Notes under the pieces: generated by a model
Databases searched by the model: none
Told to the model about the DNA's origin: nothing
What the model saw: only the letters and a program-made list of their open reading frames with translations
Assembly: GCA_016713885.1 (NCBI GenBank)
Contig: JADJOF010000013.1
Span: forward strand, 124,001 to 188,000
Direction of reading: 5' to 3'
From: Bdellovibrionales bacterium
GTDB lineage: Bacteria; Bdellovibrionota; Bdellovibrionia; Bdellovibrionales; JAMPXM01
Length of the DNA: 64,000 nt
In this document: in pieces, positions 24,255-33,416 of the stretch
Numbering within the stretch: position 1 is the stretch's first letter
Layout of the letters: the number at the start of each line of letters is the position of its first letter
Program-made: the position numbers and the translations under genes

Positions 24255-25707
24255 CCCTCTCCGGCTTTTAGCGGGGTGCGGGAACTTTGTAGAAGAATTC
24301 GTCAGTGTTTATCGACAGATGGTTCAGATAGCCGCATCGCTGAAGGATCTTTCGGCAATACGAAGTGGGATTCGTAGCCGTAGCCCATTGCCTTAAAACT
24401 TTGATCTTGTTGTTGAGACCTTCGGCGACAGCGGTTGTCAGTCTTGAAGTGATGTAGGCCTCAATGTTCCGACGATATTTTCGAATCGTTTTTGCGAATT
24501 TTAGAAATGGCTCAAGTTTCGATTCTCTGACAACTCGGTACCAGGTTGTCAGCGTCTCTCGGAAGCCTTTGATCGTCTTCTTGTCGAGTGCTTTGTGAAA
24601 GTATTCGACGAGTAGCATCGCGGTGTGGATCGGCTCATTGATTCTCCGAAGTTTGTCGACAAGTTTCTGCTCGGACTTCGATAGGTCCTTCTCTCTGGCA
24701 ACGAGGATAAATCTTCGGTGTGGCTCGAGCATATCGCGACTGACTTTGTCGTTCGTTTCTTTGGCTTTTTTGAATTCAAATCGACGAACTTTATCGAAGG
24801 CTTCGTTCACTTTCTGTGCAAGATGGAATCGATCAACGCAAACTTTGGCGTTCGGGCACTCGCGTTCAATCGCCGCAATAAAGGGTTCATGCATGTCGAC
24901 AGCGAAGTGTTCAACCGACATTTTTTGCGCCGTCGACAGCACCCTCAAGGCACCAGTCAATGCCGCAGAATCCCGTCCTATGGCGTTAAATAGGACTTTC
25001 CCTTCCTTTGGCGCGACAAGATTTGTGACAAATTCTGGACGCCAACGTTTCGCAAAAAGTCCGACTCGGTTTTTAACGGCGATCGTTCGAAAGTGAACTT
25101 CGTCGGCCGCAAGGTACGAAACATCGAGGCCGTCTGGCATGCGCAGATGCTGCATCATCACTGCCATGCGATATTGGTCGAGATCCCACATTGCCTTTGA
25201 TCCCATGTCGAGAATACGCCCGACAGCTTCACATGTGATCTCTTCCATGAGTCGACCTGCGACTTCGGCAAGGCCGCAGGTCATTGAGCTGAACTTTGGA
25301 TGGATCCAGTCGACATCGGCGACAGCTGTGCGGTCACAATTGTCGCGAGTACCCCCGAAGCTGCATGAACTTAACCGTCACATGCTGAAAAACACCAAGC
25401 GGCGGCGCACGAAGGATTTTGAGATCCCATTCTTTAACAGTTGAAAATTGCTCGCCGCACAATCGGCAAAAGCAGCTCTCCCGATTTTGCTGAACTTTGA
25501 CTTCGATTTTGTGCAGTTTTTGAAGACCTTAAGGTCGATAATTTTGACGTCTTGAAGACCTAAAAACGTGATGATAGTCTGCCTGAAGTCCATCCTTGGG
25601 TGCTCCTGCAAAGAGATTTAGTGTCGTGACCAAATCAAATCACAGGACCAAGTGATGGACTATTTTCATTTCACGACGTCTTTGACCCCGCTAAAAGCCG
25701 GAGAGCC
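24255..25707 (-). mobile_element. ISL3-family insertion sequence
   Basis: The 1.45-kb element has a 21-bp perfect inverted repeat: CTCTCCGGCTTTTAGCGGGG plus T at 24257-24277 and its complement at 25685-25705. The right end reads GGCTCTCC outward to inward, the usual ISL3 terminus, while the left has CC in place of GG. It is flanked by the direct repeat CCGATCACT. The single transposase gene runs on the minus strand. It lies between the minus-strand secreted-protein run and the adenylation gene. Confidence 0.88.
24268..25593 (-). pseudogene. ISL3-family transposase with two frame breaks
   Basis: The largest frame (24268-25284) encodes the catalytic DDE domain, with ADEVHFRT, VDMHEPF, CVDRFHLAQKVNEAFDKVRR and AVAEGLNNKIKVLRQWA. 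Upstream in a second frame lies the zinc-binding N terminus (ESCFCRLCGEQFS), and in a third the start (MDFRQTIITFLGLQDV, ATG 25593 preceded by AAGG). One more A in the A5 run (T5 at 25517-25521 on the plus strand) and one less G in the G5 run (C5 at 25352-25356) join all three into a full transposase of about 440 residues. Both breaks are in homopolymers, so sequence error and decay cannot be told apart here. Confidence 0.85.
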
Positions 25708-25716
25708 CCGATCACT
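25708..25716. repeat. right flanking direct repeat of ISL3 element
   Basis: This second copy of CCGATCACT lies immediately after the right inverted repeat. Confidence 0.8.
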
Positions 25717-25772
25717 GTCGGATTCGTCGGGACATCTTGCCCAGTCGAGTGATCCGCCGGTACCTTTAGAGA

Positions 25773-27293
25773 ATGTTCGTTCACGATTTCTTCATGTCGA
25801 TCGCAAGCATCGCGGCTCAGGATCCGAATCGGCCGGCCCTAAGAGAGGGAGATCGTACTCTTTCATACGCCGAGTTGGTTTCTTTGATGTCTATGCTGCG
25901 CGCGCAGCTCAAAGATGTCGGAGTTGAGCCCGGCGACCGCGTTGGGATCTATTTGACGAATTCCGCAATGGCTTATGCGGCGATTTTCGCGAGTATTCTT
26001 TGTGGAGCGACCTATGTCCCCTTGGCCACAGATGATCCGGAAGCGCGTCTACGGCAGGTGATGGAAGAAGCGCAGTTGAAAGCCGTGGTTGGCCTTCAAG
26101 CGTCGCTGAATCAGCTTCATTTTCAATCGACAACGACAGCACGTATTGAGCTCGATGAAGAGGCGCTTCTCCGTCAAATCACCTTGCCGCCACCGCCGCT
26201 CGATTTGAGTGAACTGACCGAAACCGTACCGCTCTATATATTGTTTACGTCGGGGTCGACCGGTCGCCCGAAAGGTGTTCCTATCGATTCGCTCAATGTC
26301 GGCGAGTTTTCAAATTGGGCACGCGACCATCTTAAAATTCTGTCGAGTGATGTGTTTCTTGGTTTAACTCGCCTCACTTTTGATCTCAGTGTATTCAATA
26401 TCTTCCTCCCGATGTGGTGCGGAGCCTCGGTGCAGATTGCGCGTCAGGTGATTGAGCAAATGAATCCCACCCGCTTACTCGAAAAAGGTGTAACGGTCGT
26501 ACTCACTGTTCCGCGTATTACCGGTCTGGTCTTTGACGAGCAGATCGTGCAGGAACCGAAATGCTTTCCTCGGCTGCGCCATCTCTTGTTCTGTGGAGAG
26601 CAACTTTTTGCAGCGCAGGTTCATCAGTGGATGACGAGGAATCCTCGCCTGTACGTTCACAATTGCTATGGTCCAACTGAGGCAACCGTGGCTTGTACAT
26701 GTCAGAGTTTTGCACCCGGAGATATTGTCGCTGATCCCGTGTCGATTGGCCGAGCTCTGCCAGGGCAGCATATGGAACTTGTTTTGGAGAACGGATCGCT
26801 GCTCGATGGCGCTGGTCAGGGCGAACTTGTGATTTCTGGATCACAGGTCTCACGGTTTGGATATTGGCGCACGGCTTCGAATCGCTTCTTCGATGATCCT
26901 AAGAACGGGCGTTCGTTTAGAAGTGGTGATATCGTTCGTCGAGACGATCAGGGCCTGCTGTATTGGCTGACGCGAATCGATGATCAGATCAAGATTAAAG
27001 GCTATCGCGTCGATCTGGGAGAGATTGAGCAAGCGCTATCGAACGTCGACGGAGTGAGGGACTTGATTTGCCTTTTCGATTCTGAGCGACAGGTTGTCAT
27101 TGCTGTTTACTCAGCCGGCAAAAATAGCGACCGAGGGGGAGTAGACTCTGCGCTGAGAAGTCAGGCAGAGCGCTTTCTTCCGGTTTACATGCGACCAAGC
27201 CAGTTCGTTGCGGTCGATGAGGTTCCGCGGACGCGGAACGGCAAGGCCGATCGTCGGGCCGCTCAGGCTTTGGTCGAGAGGCGCGTTCTCTAA
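25773..27293 (+). CDS. free-standing amino-acid adenylation enzyme (DltA/NRPS A-domain-like)
   Basis: The 506-residue protein is a complete ANL-family adenylation domain that activates a carboxylate with ATP. Core motifs are in order: LYILFTSGSTGRPKGVP (A3), FDLSVFNIFLPMWCGA (A4, with the aspartate that contacts an alpha-amino group), NCYGPTEATVACT (A5), FRSGDIVRRDDQGLLYWLTR (A7), KIKGYRVDLGEIE (A8) and PRTRNGKADRRA with the catalytic lysine (A10). It is closest in layout to DltA and stand-alone NRPS A domains. No carrier protein, dltB or condensation domain is nearby, so its acceptor is unknown. The ISL3 element ends 65 bases upstream and may have changed its promoter. Confidence 0.85.
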   Translation: MFVHDFFMSIASIAAQDPNRPALREGDRTLSYAELVSLMSMLRAQLKDVGVEPGDRVGIYLTNSAMAYAAIFASILCGATYVPLATDDPEARLRQVMEEAQLKAVVGLQASLNQLHFQSTTTARIELDEEALLRQITLPPPPLDLSELTETVPLYILFTSGSTGRPKGVPIDSLNVGEFSNWARDHLKILSSDVFLGLTRLTFDLSVFNIFLPMWCGASVQIARQVIEQMNPTRLLEKGVTVVLTVPRITGLVFDEQIVQEPKCFPRLRHLLFCGEQLFAAQVHQWMTRNPRLYVHNCYGPTEATVACTCQSFAPGDIVADPVSIGRALPGQHMELVLENGSLLDGAGQGELVISGSQVSRFGYWRTASNRFFDDPKNGRSFRSGDIVRRDDQGLLYWLTRIDDQIKIKGYRVDLGEIEQALSNVDGVRDLICLFDSERQVVIAVYSAGKNSDRGGVDSALRSQAERFLPVYMRPSQFVAVDEVPRTRNGKADRRAAQALVERRVL

Positions 27294-27453
27294 AAATTGA
27301 TTTACGTTGGATCAATGTCCAGCGTTCGGCCAAAGCGTCAGAACCCTGACGGCCTTCGTCGGAATTGTGAGCAAAGGCAAAGGTCTAAGCCAACTGTTTG
27401 ACTCAGTGATTTTCAAAAAACTCTGCGAGAATCAAAAGAGATAAGGAGCTCTT

Positions 27454-28824
27454 TTGCCGATTCAGTTTGGTTCTATCAATACCGGATTACCGCCGAACAT
27501 CGTCGAGCAACTCGTCGACGCCGAACGTATTCCGATCAAACAGATCGAAGTGAAGAAGGGCAAAACTGGCGAGAAGTTAAAGCTCGTTGAAGATCTGCAA
27601 ACAAAAGTACAAGACATTCGTAAAAACCTTGGCGAGCTCGCGAACACACGTGGCTTCACGGACGTGAAGTTGACCTCAGGTGATCCGAATGTCATTGCCG
27701 GCACAGTTGATCCGGCGGCCTATCAGCCCGGAAGTTGGAATGTCGAAGTTGTTCAGCTTGCGCAAAAAGCCGCAGCGATGACCAATGGCTTTCCCGACAA
27801 AGACAAAACTGAAATTGGTGTCGGCTACTTCCGCTTCAATACTGCGGACGGCGCAAAAGACGTCTACGTCAATGGCGCCAACAATACGCTTGAAGGCGCG
27901 GCGAAGGCCATCAATAACGCGAAGGTCGGAGTCCGTGCGACAGTCATCAATGATCGCAAAGAAGCCGATGCACCCTGGAAGCTTGTGCTGTCATCAGATG
28001 GCGTAGGCTCAGACCGCTCGGTTGAATATCCTCGTCTTTATTTTTTAGATGGTGATCAAGACATCTATTTTGATGGCCACCAAGAAGCGAAAAACGGAAT
28101 TGTAAAGGTTGACGGTTTTGAGTTTGAGATTGGCGACAATGTCCTGAAGGACATTATCCCGGGTGTGACGCTAGAGCTTAAACAGGCCGCTCCAGGGCGC
28201 TCGGTGAACTTGACCGTGAAAGAGGACCTTGAAGTTGTCAGCGGAAAAATCAAAGGTTTTGTCGACTCGATGAATGGAGTGCTTTCGTTCATTCAAGCAC
28301 AGAACAAGATGGACAAGGCGACCGATACTTCCAAGACTCTCGGTGGCGATAGTATGGTTCGCACGGTTGAGAGTCGTATTCGCCAGCTGGTGCAGTCGCC
28401 CCAGTACGGAATTAGGGGCGAGATCAAGACGCTCAATCAACTTGGAATTCAGTTTAATCGTACTGGAACTCTCGAATACGATCAGAAGAAATTTAATGCC
28501 GTTCTTGCGGCGAAACCTGAGGCCGTACAGGAGTTTTTTGCTGGCGACGGATTCTCGACTGGCTTTATCGCAGCAGTTCGTCGCGAAGTAACGAATATGA
28601 CGAACCCGTCCTTTGGTCCACTGTCGAACCGAGCGCGGGGACTCAAAACGCAAATTGAACAGATGGATCAGCGTATTGAACAGAAGGAGCGTCAGCTGAC
28701 GCGTAAAGAGGAGCAGCTGCGCAACAAGTTTGCGCGCTTAGAAGAGACGATGTCGAGAATCAAGGGCCAGGGAGCCCAGGTTGCGGCGATCGCCAGCGGT
28801 GGCGGCGGACTGGGATTGGGCTAG
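27454..28824 (+). CDS. fliD: flagellar filament capping protein
   Basis: FliD caps the growing filament and helps flagellin fold at the tip. The start is TTG 27454 after an AAGGAG site. The protein (456 residues) begins with GSINTGLPPNIVEQLVDAER and has the paired N- and C-terminal coiled-coil ends typical of FliD: GKTGEKLKLVEDLQTKVQDI near the start and an extended helix (GLKTQIEQMDQRIEQKERQL) near the end. Central segments such as LNQLGIQFNRTGTLEYDQKKF match the family. It ends in a glycine-rich tail. fliS follows 70 bases later. Confidence 0.93.
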   Translation: MPIQFGSINTGLPPNIVEQLVDAERIPIKQIEVKKGKTGEKLKLVEDLQTKVQDIRKNLGELANTRGFTDVKLTSGDPNVIAGTVDPAAYQPGSWNVEVVQLAQKAAAMTNGFPDKDKTEIGVGYFRFNTADGAKDVYVNGANNTLEGAAKAINNAKVGVRATVINDRKEADAPWKLVLSSDGVGSDRSVEYPRLYFLDGDQDIYFDGHQEAKNGIVKVDGFEFEIGDNVLKDIIPGVTLELKQAAPGRSVNLTVKEDLEVVSGKIKGFVDSMNGVLSFIQAQNKMDKATDTSKTLGGDSMVRTVESRIRQLVQSPQYGIRGEIKTLNQLGIQFNRTGTLEYDQKKFNAVLAAKPEAVQEFFAGDGFSTGFIAAVRREVTNMTNPSFGPLSNRARGLKTQIEQMDQRIEQKERQLTRKEEQLRNKFARLEETMSRIKGQGAQVAAIASGGGGLGLG

Positions 28825-28894
28825 TTCGTATCAAGTTGAGAATTGAGAAGACCGAAGAGTGACTAGAGACGTGATCGGGAGAGTGAACTGAAAT

Positions 28895-29290
28895 ATGAAG
28901 AACGCGTATCAGAAGTACAAGACGACATCGATTCAGAGTGCCAGTCGCGAGAAGCTTCTGTTGATGATGTACGAAGGTGCGATCAAGTTTACGAAACTTG
29001 CGATTCAGGCTGCAGAAGAAAAGAAGATCGCTGACCGCGGCATCAATATTGGCCGCGCGTACGACATTGTGATGGAGCTGAATAATACGCTCGATCACAA
29101 GGTGGGCGGCGATATCTCGAAAAATCTTGAGCAGCTGTATATGTACATCACAGATCAGTACACACAGGCCAATATCACAGGAAAACCAGAGCCTCTGAAA
29201 GAAGCGTTGAAGCTTCTTGAGACGCTCTATGACGGTTGGCAGAAGGCCGTCGAACAACTGAAAAAAAACCAAGGCGAAAAAGCGGGCTAG
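28895..29290 (+). CDS. fliS: flagellin export chaperone
   Basis: FliS binds the C-terminal helix of flagellin in the cytoplasm and prevents early polymerisation. The 131-residue protein starts with the family signature NAYQKYKTTSIQSASREKLLLMMYEGAI and continues as a four-helix bundle (NIGRAYDIVMELNNTLDHKVGGDISKNLEQLYMYI in short segments). Length and order after fliD are typical. A FliT-like gene follows after eight bases. Confidence 0.95.
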   Translation: MKNAYQKYKTTSIQSASREKLLLMMYEGAIKFTKLAIQAAEEKKIADRGINIGRAYDIVMELNNTLDHKVGGDISKNLEQLYMYITDQYTQANITGKPEPLKEALKLLETLYDGWQKAVEQLKKNQGEKAG

Positions 29291-29298
29291 GAGGGCAC

Positions 29299-29766
29299 GT
29301 GACAAACGAACAGTCAGCAATTGAAGGAAAACTCATCGAACTCCTGGAAGAGAAGAATCACTATCTCGCGAAGTTCGTCGAACTGAACGAAACAGAGCTT
29401 CTGAACTTTGAAGAAGGGTACTTTGAGAACGTCGAATCGTTCTATCAGGCGCGAGAGAAAGTGCTCGACATCGTGCGCTGCATTGACGCATTGATCGACG
29501 ATGAAGTCCGGGCTCTAGGTGAAACGGCAGAAGAGTTTGCGCTCAATTCCGAAACTCGTGCCTCTGTTGAAGACTTGATGAGAAGTAAAGATGCACTGGC
29601 TAAGCAGATCCTGGCGCAAGATCTCAAAGTTCTTGCGGCGATTGAAAACGAGAAGTCGAATATTATTCGCGACCTCCAACAGACCACTCAAAGTCGTAAG
29701 GCCGTTGGAGCATACGGAGCATCCGCTACTCAGGCTGACCTTCGTCAGCTCGACGAAGAGGCTTAG
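29299..29766 (+). CDS. FliT/FlgN-like flagellar chaperone
   Basis: I chose GTG 29299 because AGGAGGG lies six bases upstream; a longer frame start at 29236 overlaps fliS. The product has 155 residues, is almost wholly helical and highly charged (IEGKLIELLEEKNHYLAKFVELNE), and ends with RQLDEEA. Position directly after fliD-fliS and helical character fit the FliT or FlgN chaperones, which bind FliD and hook-associated proteins. Sequence similarity to either is too weak to choose. Confidence 0.65.
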   Translation: MTNEQSAIEGKLIELLEEKNHYLAKFVELNETELLNFEEGYFENVESFYQAREKVLDIVRCIDALIDDEVRALGETAEEFALNSETRASVEDLMRSKDALAKQILAQDLKVLAAIENEKSNIIRDLQQTTQSRKAVGAYGASATQADLRQLDEEA

Positions 29767-29931
29767 TCAGCGGCTTCGGCCGGAACCGTCAACGAACCGA
29801 CGAGTCTGGGTCTGACCGGACTGTCAAAGAAGCGGCAGAACTACGAATGAAAATGCGGCGCACGATCGAAAGGTCGGCGCCGTTTGTCTTTTAAAACGAA
29901 TGACTCGACCATCGCCGAGCATCGCGATAGT

Positions 29932-29947
29932 TGGCAGTGCGCTTGCA
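29932..29947 (+). promoter_or_regulatory. sigma-54-like promoter
   Basis: TGGCA at 29932-29936 and TTGCA at 29943-29947 with six bases between them match the RpoN -24/-12 consensus (GG and GC elements ten bases apart). It lies 42 bases before the TPR gene that heads the filament-modification cluster. No enhancer site was identified, and presence of RpoN in this organism is assumed. Confidence 0.5.
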
Positions 29948-29988
29948 ATACCTTCTTGAGTTGAACACTGCGAAACAGGGAGGTGCGC

Positions 29989-31035
29989 ATGGATGCGCGT
30001 TCCATCAGTCAAGAGCCAGGGAATCAGGCGATCTATCAGAACATCAATCCACATGGAATCAATCCGCCGTTGTCGACTCCCGTTGCGGCCGTCGTGACGT
30101 CTCTGGCTGATGCTGTTTCACAGTTTGATAGCGAGGCTGTAGCGGAGCAAATTGGCGACTGGATGCGCTTTGCTCGTACATTGATGAGGCATCGCGACTA
30201 TCCGCATGCGATGACACTCCTTCGGCAGGTGCTTTGGAAGAATCATGAGCATGTTGAAGCGATCCAGATGATGGCTTCCGCACTTGAGGGAAGTCAGCGT
30301 TTTGAAGAGGCGATCAAGTGCCGTCGGGCTCTGGTGAAACTGATTTCGACAGTTGAATCGAAGTTGGACTTGGCTCAGCTCTACTATCAGATCGAATCAG
30401 ACGAGACCGCTTACGAGTTGTATCAGAATATTCTGGCAACCGAGTCGGTTCCCGAGCAGCGGCAGTTCGATGTCTATAAAAACATCGGCAATATCCTTGT
30501 TCGTCGTGGGGAGTTCGATCTTGCGGAAGAGTACTATAACCGTTCCTTTAGTATCGATGCGAAATCCGATGTTCTTTTGGTCAACTATGGCACACTCGAG
30601 ATCAATCGCGACAATATCGATGCGGCAACGGAACGGTTTCGCGCAGCGCTTGAGATCAATTCGAGAAATGACAAGGCGTGGGTTGGGCTTGCGCTGATTC
30701 ATCGCTCAAAAGGGGACTTTGAGCTGTCGTGGGGAAACCTTGAGCGCGCTCTCGATTTGAACCCAAGCAACAGAACCGCACTTCGTCTCGAAGTCGAATG
30801 GTCAGTTCGCGATGGCCGCATTCAATCGGCGATTGAAAGAATGAAGACGTATCTCGCGACAGATTGTGAAGATTCTGAAATCGCATTTCAGTTGGCGAAG
30901 TGTCTGACGCTGGTCGGTCGATTTGATGAAGCGCTTTTCGAGTGCGAAAGAGTGATTGCCTTTGATCCGGAGCAGGAAGAGGCATTCCGTCTGCGGCGCG
31001 TGCTCGCTGAACGAGTTCTTGAGATGGAGTCATAA
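29989..31035 (+). CDS. TPR-repeat protein heading the filament-modification cluster
   Basis: The start ATG 29989 follows GGGAGG. The 348-residue protein has about six tetratricopeptide repeats between residues 60 and 340, such as YPHAMTLLRQVLWKNHEHVEAI, FDLAEEYYNRSFSIDAKSDVL and FELSWGNLERALDLNPSNRTA. The first 55 residues are likely flexible. TPR proteins often accompany glycosyltransferases that act on protein. The next gene starts directly after its stop, so the two are in one operon, possibly driven by the sigma-54-like promoter at 29932. Confidence 0.75.
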   Translation: MDARSISQEPGNQAIYQNINPHGINPPLSTPVAAVVTSLADAVSQFDSEAVAEQIGDWMRFARTLMRHRDYPHAMTLLRQVLWKNHEHVEAIQMMASALEGSQRFEEAIKCRRALVKLISTVESKLDLAQLYYQIESDETAYELYQNILATESVPEQRQFDVYKNIGNILVRRGEFDLAEEYYNRSFSIDAKSDVLLVNYGTLEINRDNIDAATERFRAALEINSRNDKAWVGLALIHRSKGDFELSWGNLERALDLNPSNRTALRLEVEWSVRDGRIQSAIERMKTYLATDCEDSEIAFQLAKCLTLVGRFDEALFECERVIAFDPEQEEAFRLRRVLAERVLEMES

Positions 31036-31680
31036 GTGGAACATCAGGTCCAGATTCACCAGGCCAAGAGCGGCTTGCCGTTGTTGATTGTTCGCGGGTG
31101 TGCGACGGCATCATCTGTGGACCCGCTGGCTGAGGCCGAGCGATGGTTTAAATTGATTGAACCGCAAGTTCGCGATTTGCCCGAGACCGCGCGGGTCGGT
31201 GTTCTGGGGCTAGGCTCGGGTTACCACCTCGATGTTCTATCGCGTGAAGTTAAAAACCAGATTATCGCCTTCGATTCCGATCCGGCGTTGGCCGCCGCGA
31301 GTGATTGGTTTGCTCATCGTTTTCCGGCGCATGTGAGTTTGAAGTTTGTCGACGTCGAAGCTGGTGTCGCCTCATTTTTTTCTGCTGATGATGTTCGGAC
31401 ATTTATTAGCAATCGAATTGTTCTTTTGCGTCACAAGCCGTCGTTTCTTCGCGATCAACGCGGCCTTACGACCGTTGGCAATTGGCTGACGGGCCGTGAC
31501 CGCTTGAGTTTGAATACACATTTGCAATGTCGAGCGGAGTTCTCGTCACTCGTTGATTGTGACCGACAAAGCGGAGAGTGGCTGCTTTCAGTGAAGGACC
31601 TATCGAGACTGTGGAAGGTTGAAGCTGAAGTTTCGGAACAGCGTCGGCTGTTTCGAATTTTAGAGGAGCTTGTGCGATGA
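31036..31680 (+). CDS. Rossmann-fold protein, possible methyltransferase or Maf-like
   Basis: GTG 31036 begins immediately after the TPR gene stop. The 214-residue protein has a glycine-rich loop, RVGVLGLGSGYHLDVLS (around residue 55), then an acidic residue at the end of the second strand (IIAFDSDP), the usual SAM or nucleotide site. The same arrangement is found in the N-terminal part of motility-associated factor (DUF115) proteins that glycosylate flagellin. The family cannot be fixed. It overlaps the following GT9 gene by four bases. Confidence 0.6.
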   Translation: MEHQVQIHQAKSGLPLLIVRGCATASSVDPLAEAERWFKLIEPQVRDLPETARVGVLGLGSGYHLDVLSREVKNQIIAFDSDPALAAASDWFAHRFPAHVSLKFVDVEAGVASFFSADDVRTFISNRIVLLRHKPSFLRDQRGLTTVGNWLTGRDRLSLNTHLQCRAEFSSLVDCDRQSGEWLLSVKDLSRLWKVEAEVSEQRRLFRILEELVR

Positions 31681-33416
31681 GAATTCTTGTCGTGAACCTT
31701 CTTCGCATCGGCGACATTATCTCGACGCTGCCGGCGCTTAAGAAGTTTCGTTTGGATCACCCGACGGCGCAAATTGATCTCCTGATCAACTCCAGCTTTG
31801 CGCATATGGTGGGCGTTATCGGCTATGTCGATCGTGTCTTACTCTTTGATCGAGATACCATTCAAAAGTCTCTTATCGATGCCGATCGGCCGTTGTTTGA
31901 GGGATATGATCTTCTCAAAGAGACGGTGGATGGTCTGAACGAGCAGGGCTATGACCGAGTCATAAACTTCACACACAATCGATTGTCGGGTTGGCTCTGT
32001 GGGCTGATTCAAGCCGGTGATAAACATGGCCTCGTCTTTGACGGAACCGGTGCGGTATCATTTGGCGACCCGTGGTTTCGATTTCTCAATGCTCAGGTCG
32101 ATATCGACTCAGGGCATGCGATCAACCACGCCGACATCTTCCTAGGTGCAGCCGCCGGCTGGAGTGCTGAGCCGAGCCAGACGTTTTTTGATTCGCTTCT
32201 CTCTGAAACGGATCGTGGTCGTGCTGAATGCGAGACGCTATTGCGGGGCGCTTTGTCGGATGGACCGCGAATGGTGCTTCAGCTTTCAACCAGTGATCAG
32301 AAGAAAGAGTGGGGCGACGACCGATTCAAGGCCTTGGTGCATCGGCTCTCTGGACATTTTCCGCGACTCACTGTTTTTGTGCTTGGTGCACCAAATGAAG
32401 TGAAGCGAATTCGGATGTTCTGCGAAGATCTGCATGCAACTGATAGTGCGCATGAAATGGCGATCATACCCGCTGTTGTGAGCCTTGAGGGTGCGGTGAG
32501 TTTACTTGAGGAGAGCGATATCCTTGTCACGGGCGATACGTCGATTAAACATCTGGCCGCTGCGGCGTCGATTCCGGTGATCGAACTGTCTCTTGGCAGT
32601 GCCGATGTTTTCCGAACAGGGAGTTGGAAGGTAGGCGATGTCATCGTTAGCTCAAAAGAGCCCTGTGCGCCTTGCGGCCACTCCGAGCTCTGTCATAGAG
32701 CGAGTCATCTTTGTGCGGAAGGCTTGCCGGCCGAGCTCATCTCTGAATTGGTTATTCGCCGAATGCAGGGTCCGCAGCTGCTCGCTCGTGAGCATCGTGA
32801 AGCATTACGTCGTTTTGCCCGCTTGGCCGAGGTCCATGTTGTTGATCGTTCGGAGGGACCGGCGCATCCGCTCCCGCTTTTTGCGGAGCTGACCGATGTT
32901 AATCTCGCAAGCCTGCTCGAGAGAACGGCGCGCTGTATTTCGGTGGAAATGCAATCTGGACGATTCAACGAGTTTAATTTTGGATCCGCAATTCGACGTG
33001 CGGCGATTGTTCTGAGAAAGCAGTTCTTTGACGAGTCAGAAACGGATCTTCGTCATATCCTTTCCATGCACGAACGCGAATTGAGGCATGCCGAAGGACT
33101 GCTGCAGAGCTTGCGCCTGCAGATCGCCCGAGTGAAAGAGAACTATCAAGATCCGGGGCAATTGAAGGATGTCATTCGCTCATGCATTTCGACGCAAAAG
33201 CGCCTTCGTCAGAGCGCCGTTCTGTCGTTCGCTTCCGAGGCGCTGGCGGCGGTTGTTGAAGATGATCGATCCGCTCCATTCACCCGACTTAGAAAAATGA
33301 TTGATGCCATTGAAGAGCTTGAGCGTCGCCAGATGATCGTCGTCAAGCTTTGCCGAGGACTTGAAACTCAAACCTTTGACAGTTTTGAATCAGAGAAATT
33401 CGAGGGAAACAAATGA
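31677..33416 (+). CDS. GT9-family heptosyltransferase-like protein with C-terminal extension
   Basis: The first 360 residues match glycosyltransferase family 9 (ADP-heptose transferases): MRILVVNLLRIGDIISTLPALK at the start in two blocks, VINFTHNRLSGWL, then the donor-site region VLEESDILVTGDTSIKHLAAAAS in short form and PVIELSLGSADV. A cysteine cluster, CAPCGHSELCHRASHLC (CX2CX5CX6C), follows, as seen in several GT9 enzymes and reminiscent of the metal-binding finger of autotransporter heptosyltransferases. The last 190 residues are helical with no recognised domain. Placement between fliD-fliS and a second GT9 suggests filament or other protein glycosylation rather than lipopolysaccharide (inference). 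Confidence 0.8.
   Translation: MRILVVNLLRIGDIISTLPALKKFRLDHPTAQIDLLINSSFAHMVGVIGYVDRVLLFDRDTIQKSLIDADRPLFEGYDLLKETVDGLNEQGYDRVINFTHNRLSGWLCGLIQAGDKHGLVFDGTGAVSFGDPWFRFLNAQVDIDSGHAINHADIFLGAAAGWSAEPSQTFFDSLLSETDRGRAECETLLRGALSDGPRMVLQLSTSDQKKEWGDDRFKALVHRLSGHFPRLTVFVLGAPNEVKRIRMFCEDLHATDSAHEMAIIPAVVSLEGAVSLLEESDILVTGDTSIKHLAAAASIPVIELSLGSADVFRTGSWKVGDVIVSSKEPCAPCGHSELCHRASHLCAEGLPAELISELVIRRMQGPQLLAREHREALRRFARLAEVHVVDRSEGPAHPLPLFAELTDVNLASLLERTARCISVEMQSGRFNEFNFGSAIRRAAIVLRKQFFDESETDLRHILSMHERELRHAEGLLQSLRLQIARVKENYQDPGQLKDVIRSCISTQKRLRQSAVLSFASEALAAVVEDDRSAPFTRLRKMIDAIEELERRQMIVVKLCRGLETQTFDSFESEKFEGNK

Larger units (their letters stand above)
24159..25752 (+). other. short ORF split by the ISL3 insertion
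   Basis: ATG 24159 starts a frame of 32 codons (MALGLIELVENVKSNLL...) that reaches the left direct repeat of the ISL3 element. If the element and one repeat copy are removed, the frame continues in phase with VGFVGTSCPVE and ends at TGA 25750-25752, giving a 43-residue peptide 20 bases before the adenylation-enzyme gene. It may be the remnant of a small gene or leader; coding is unproven. Confidence 0.3.
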
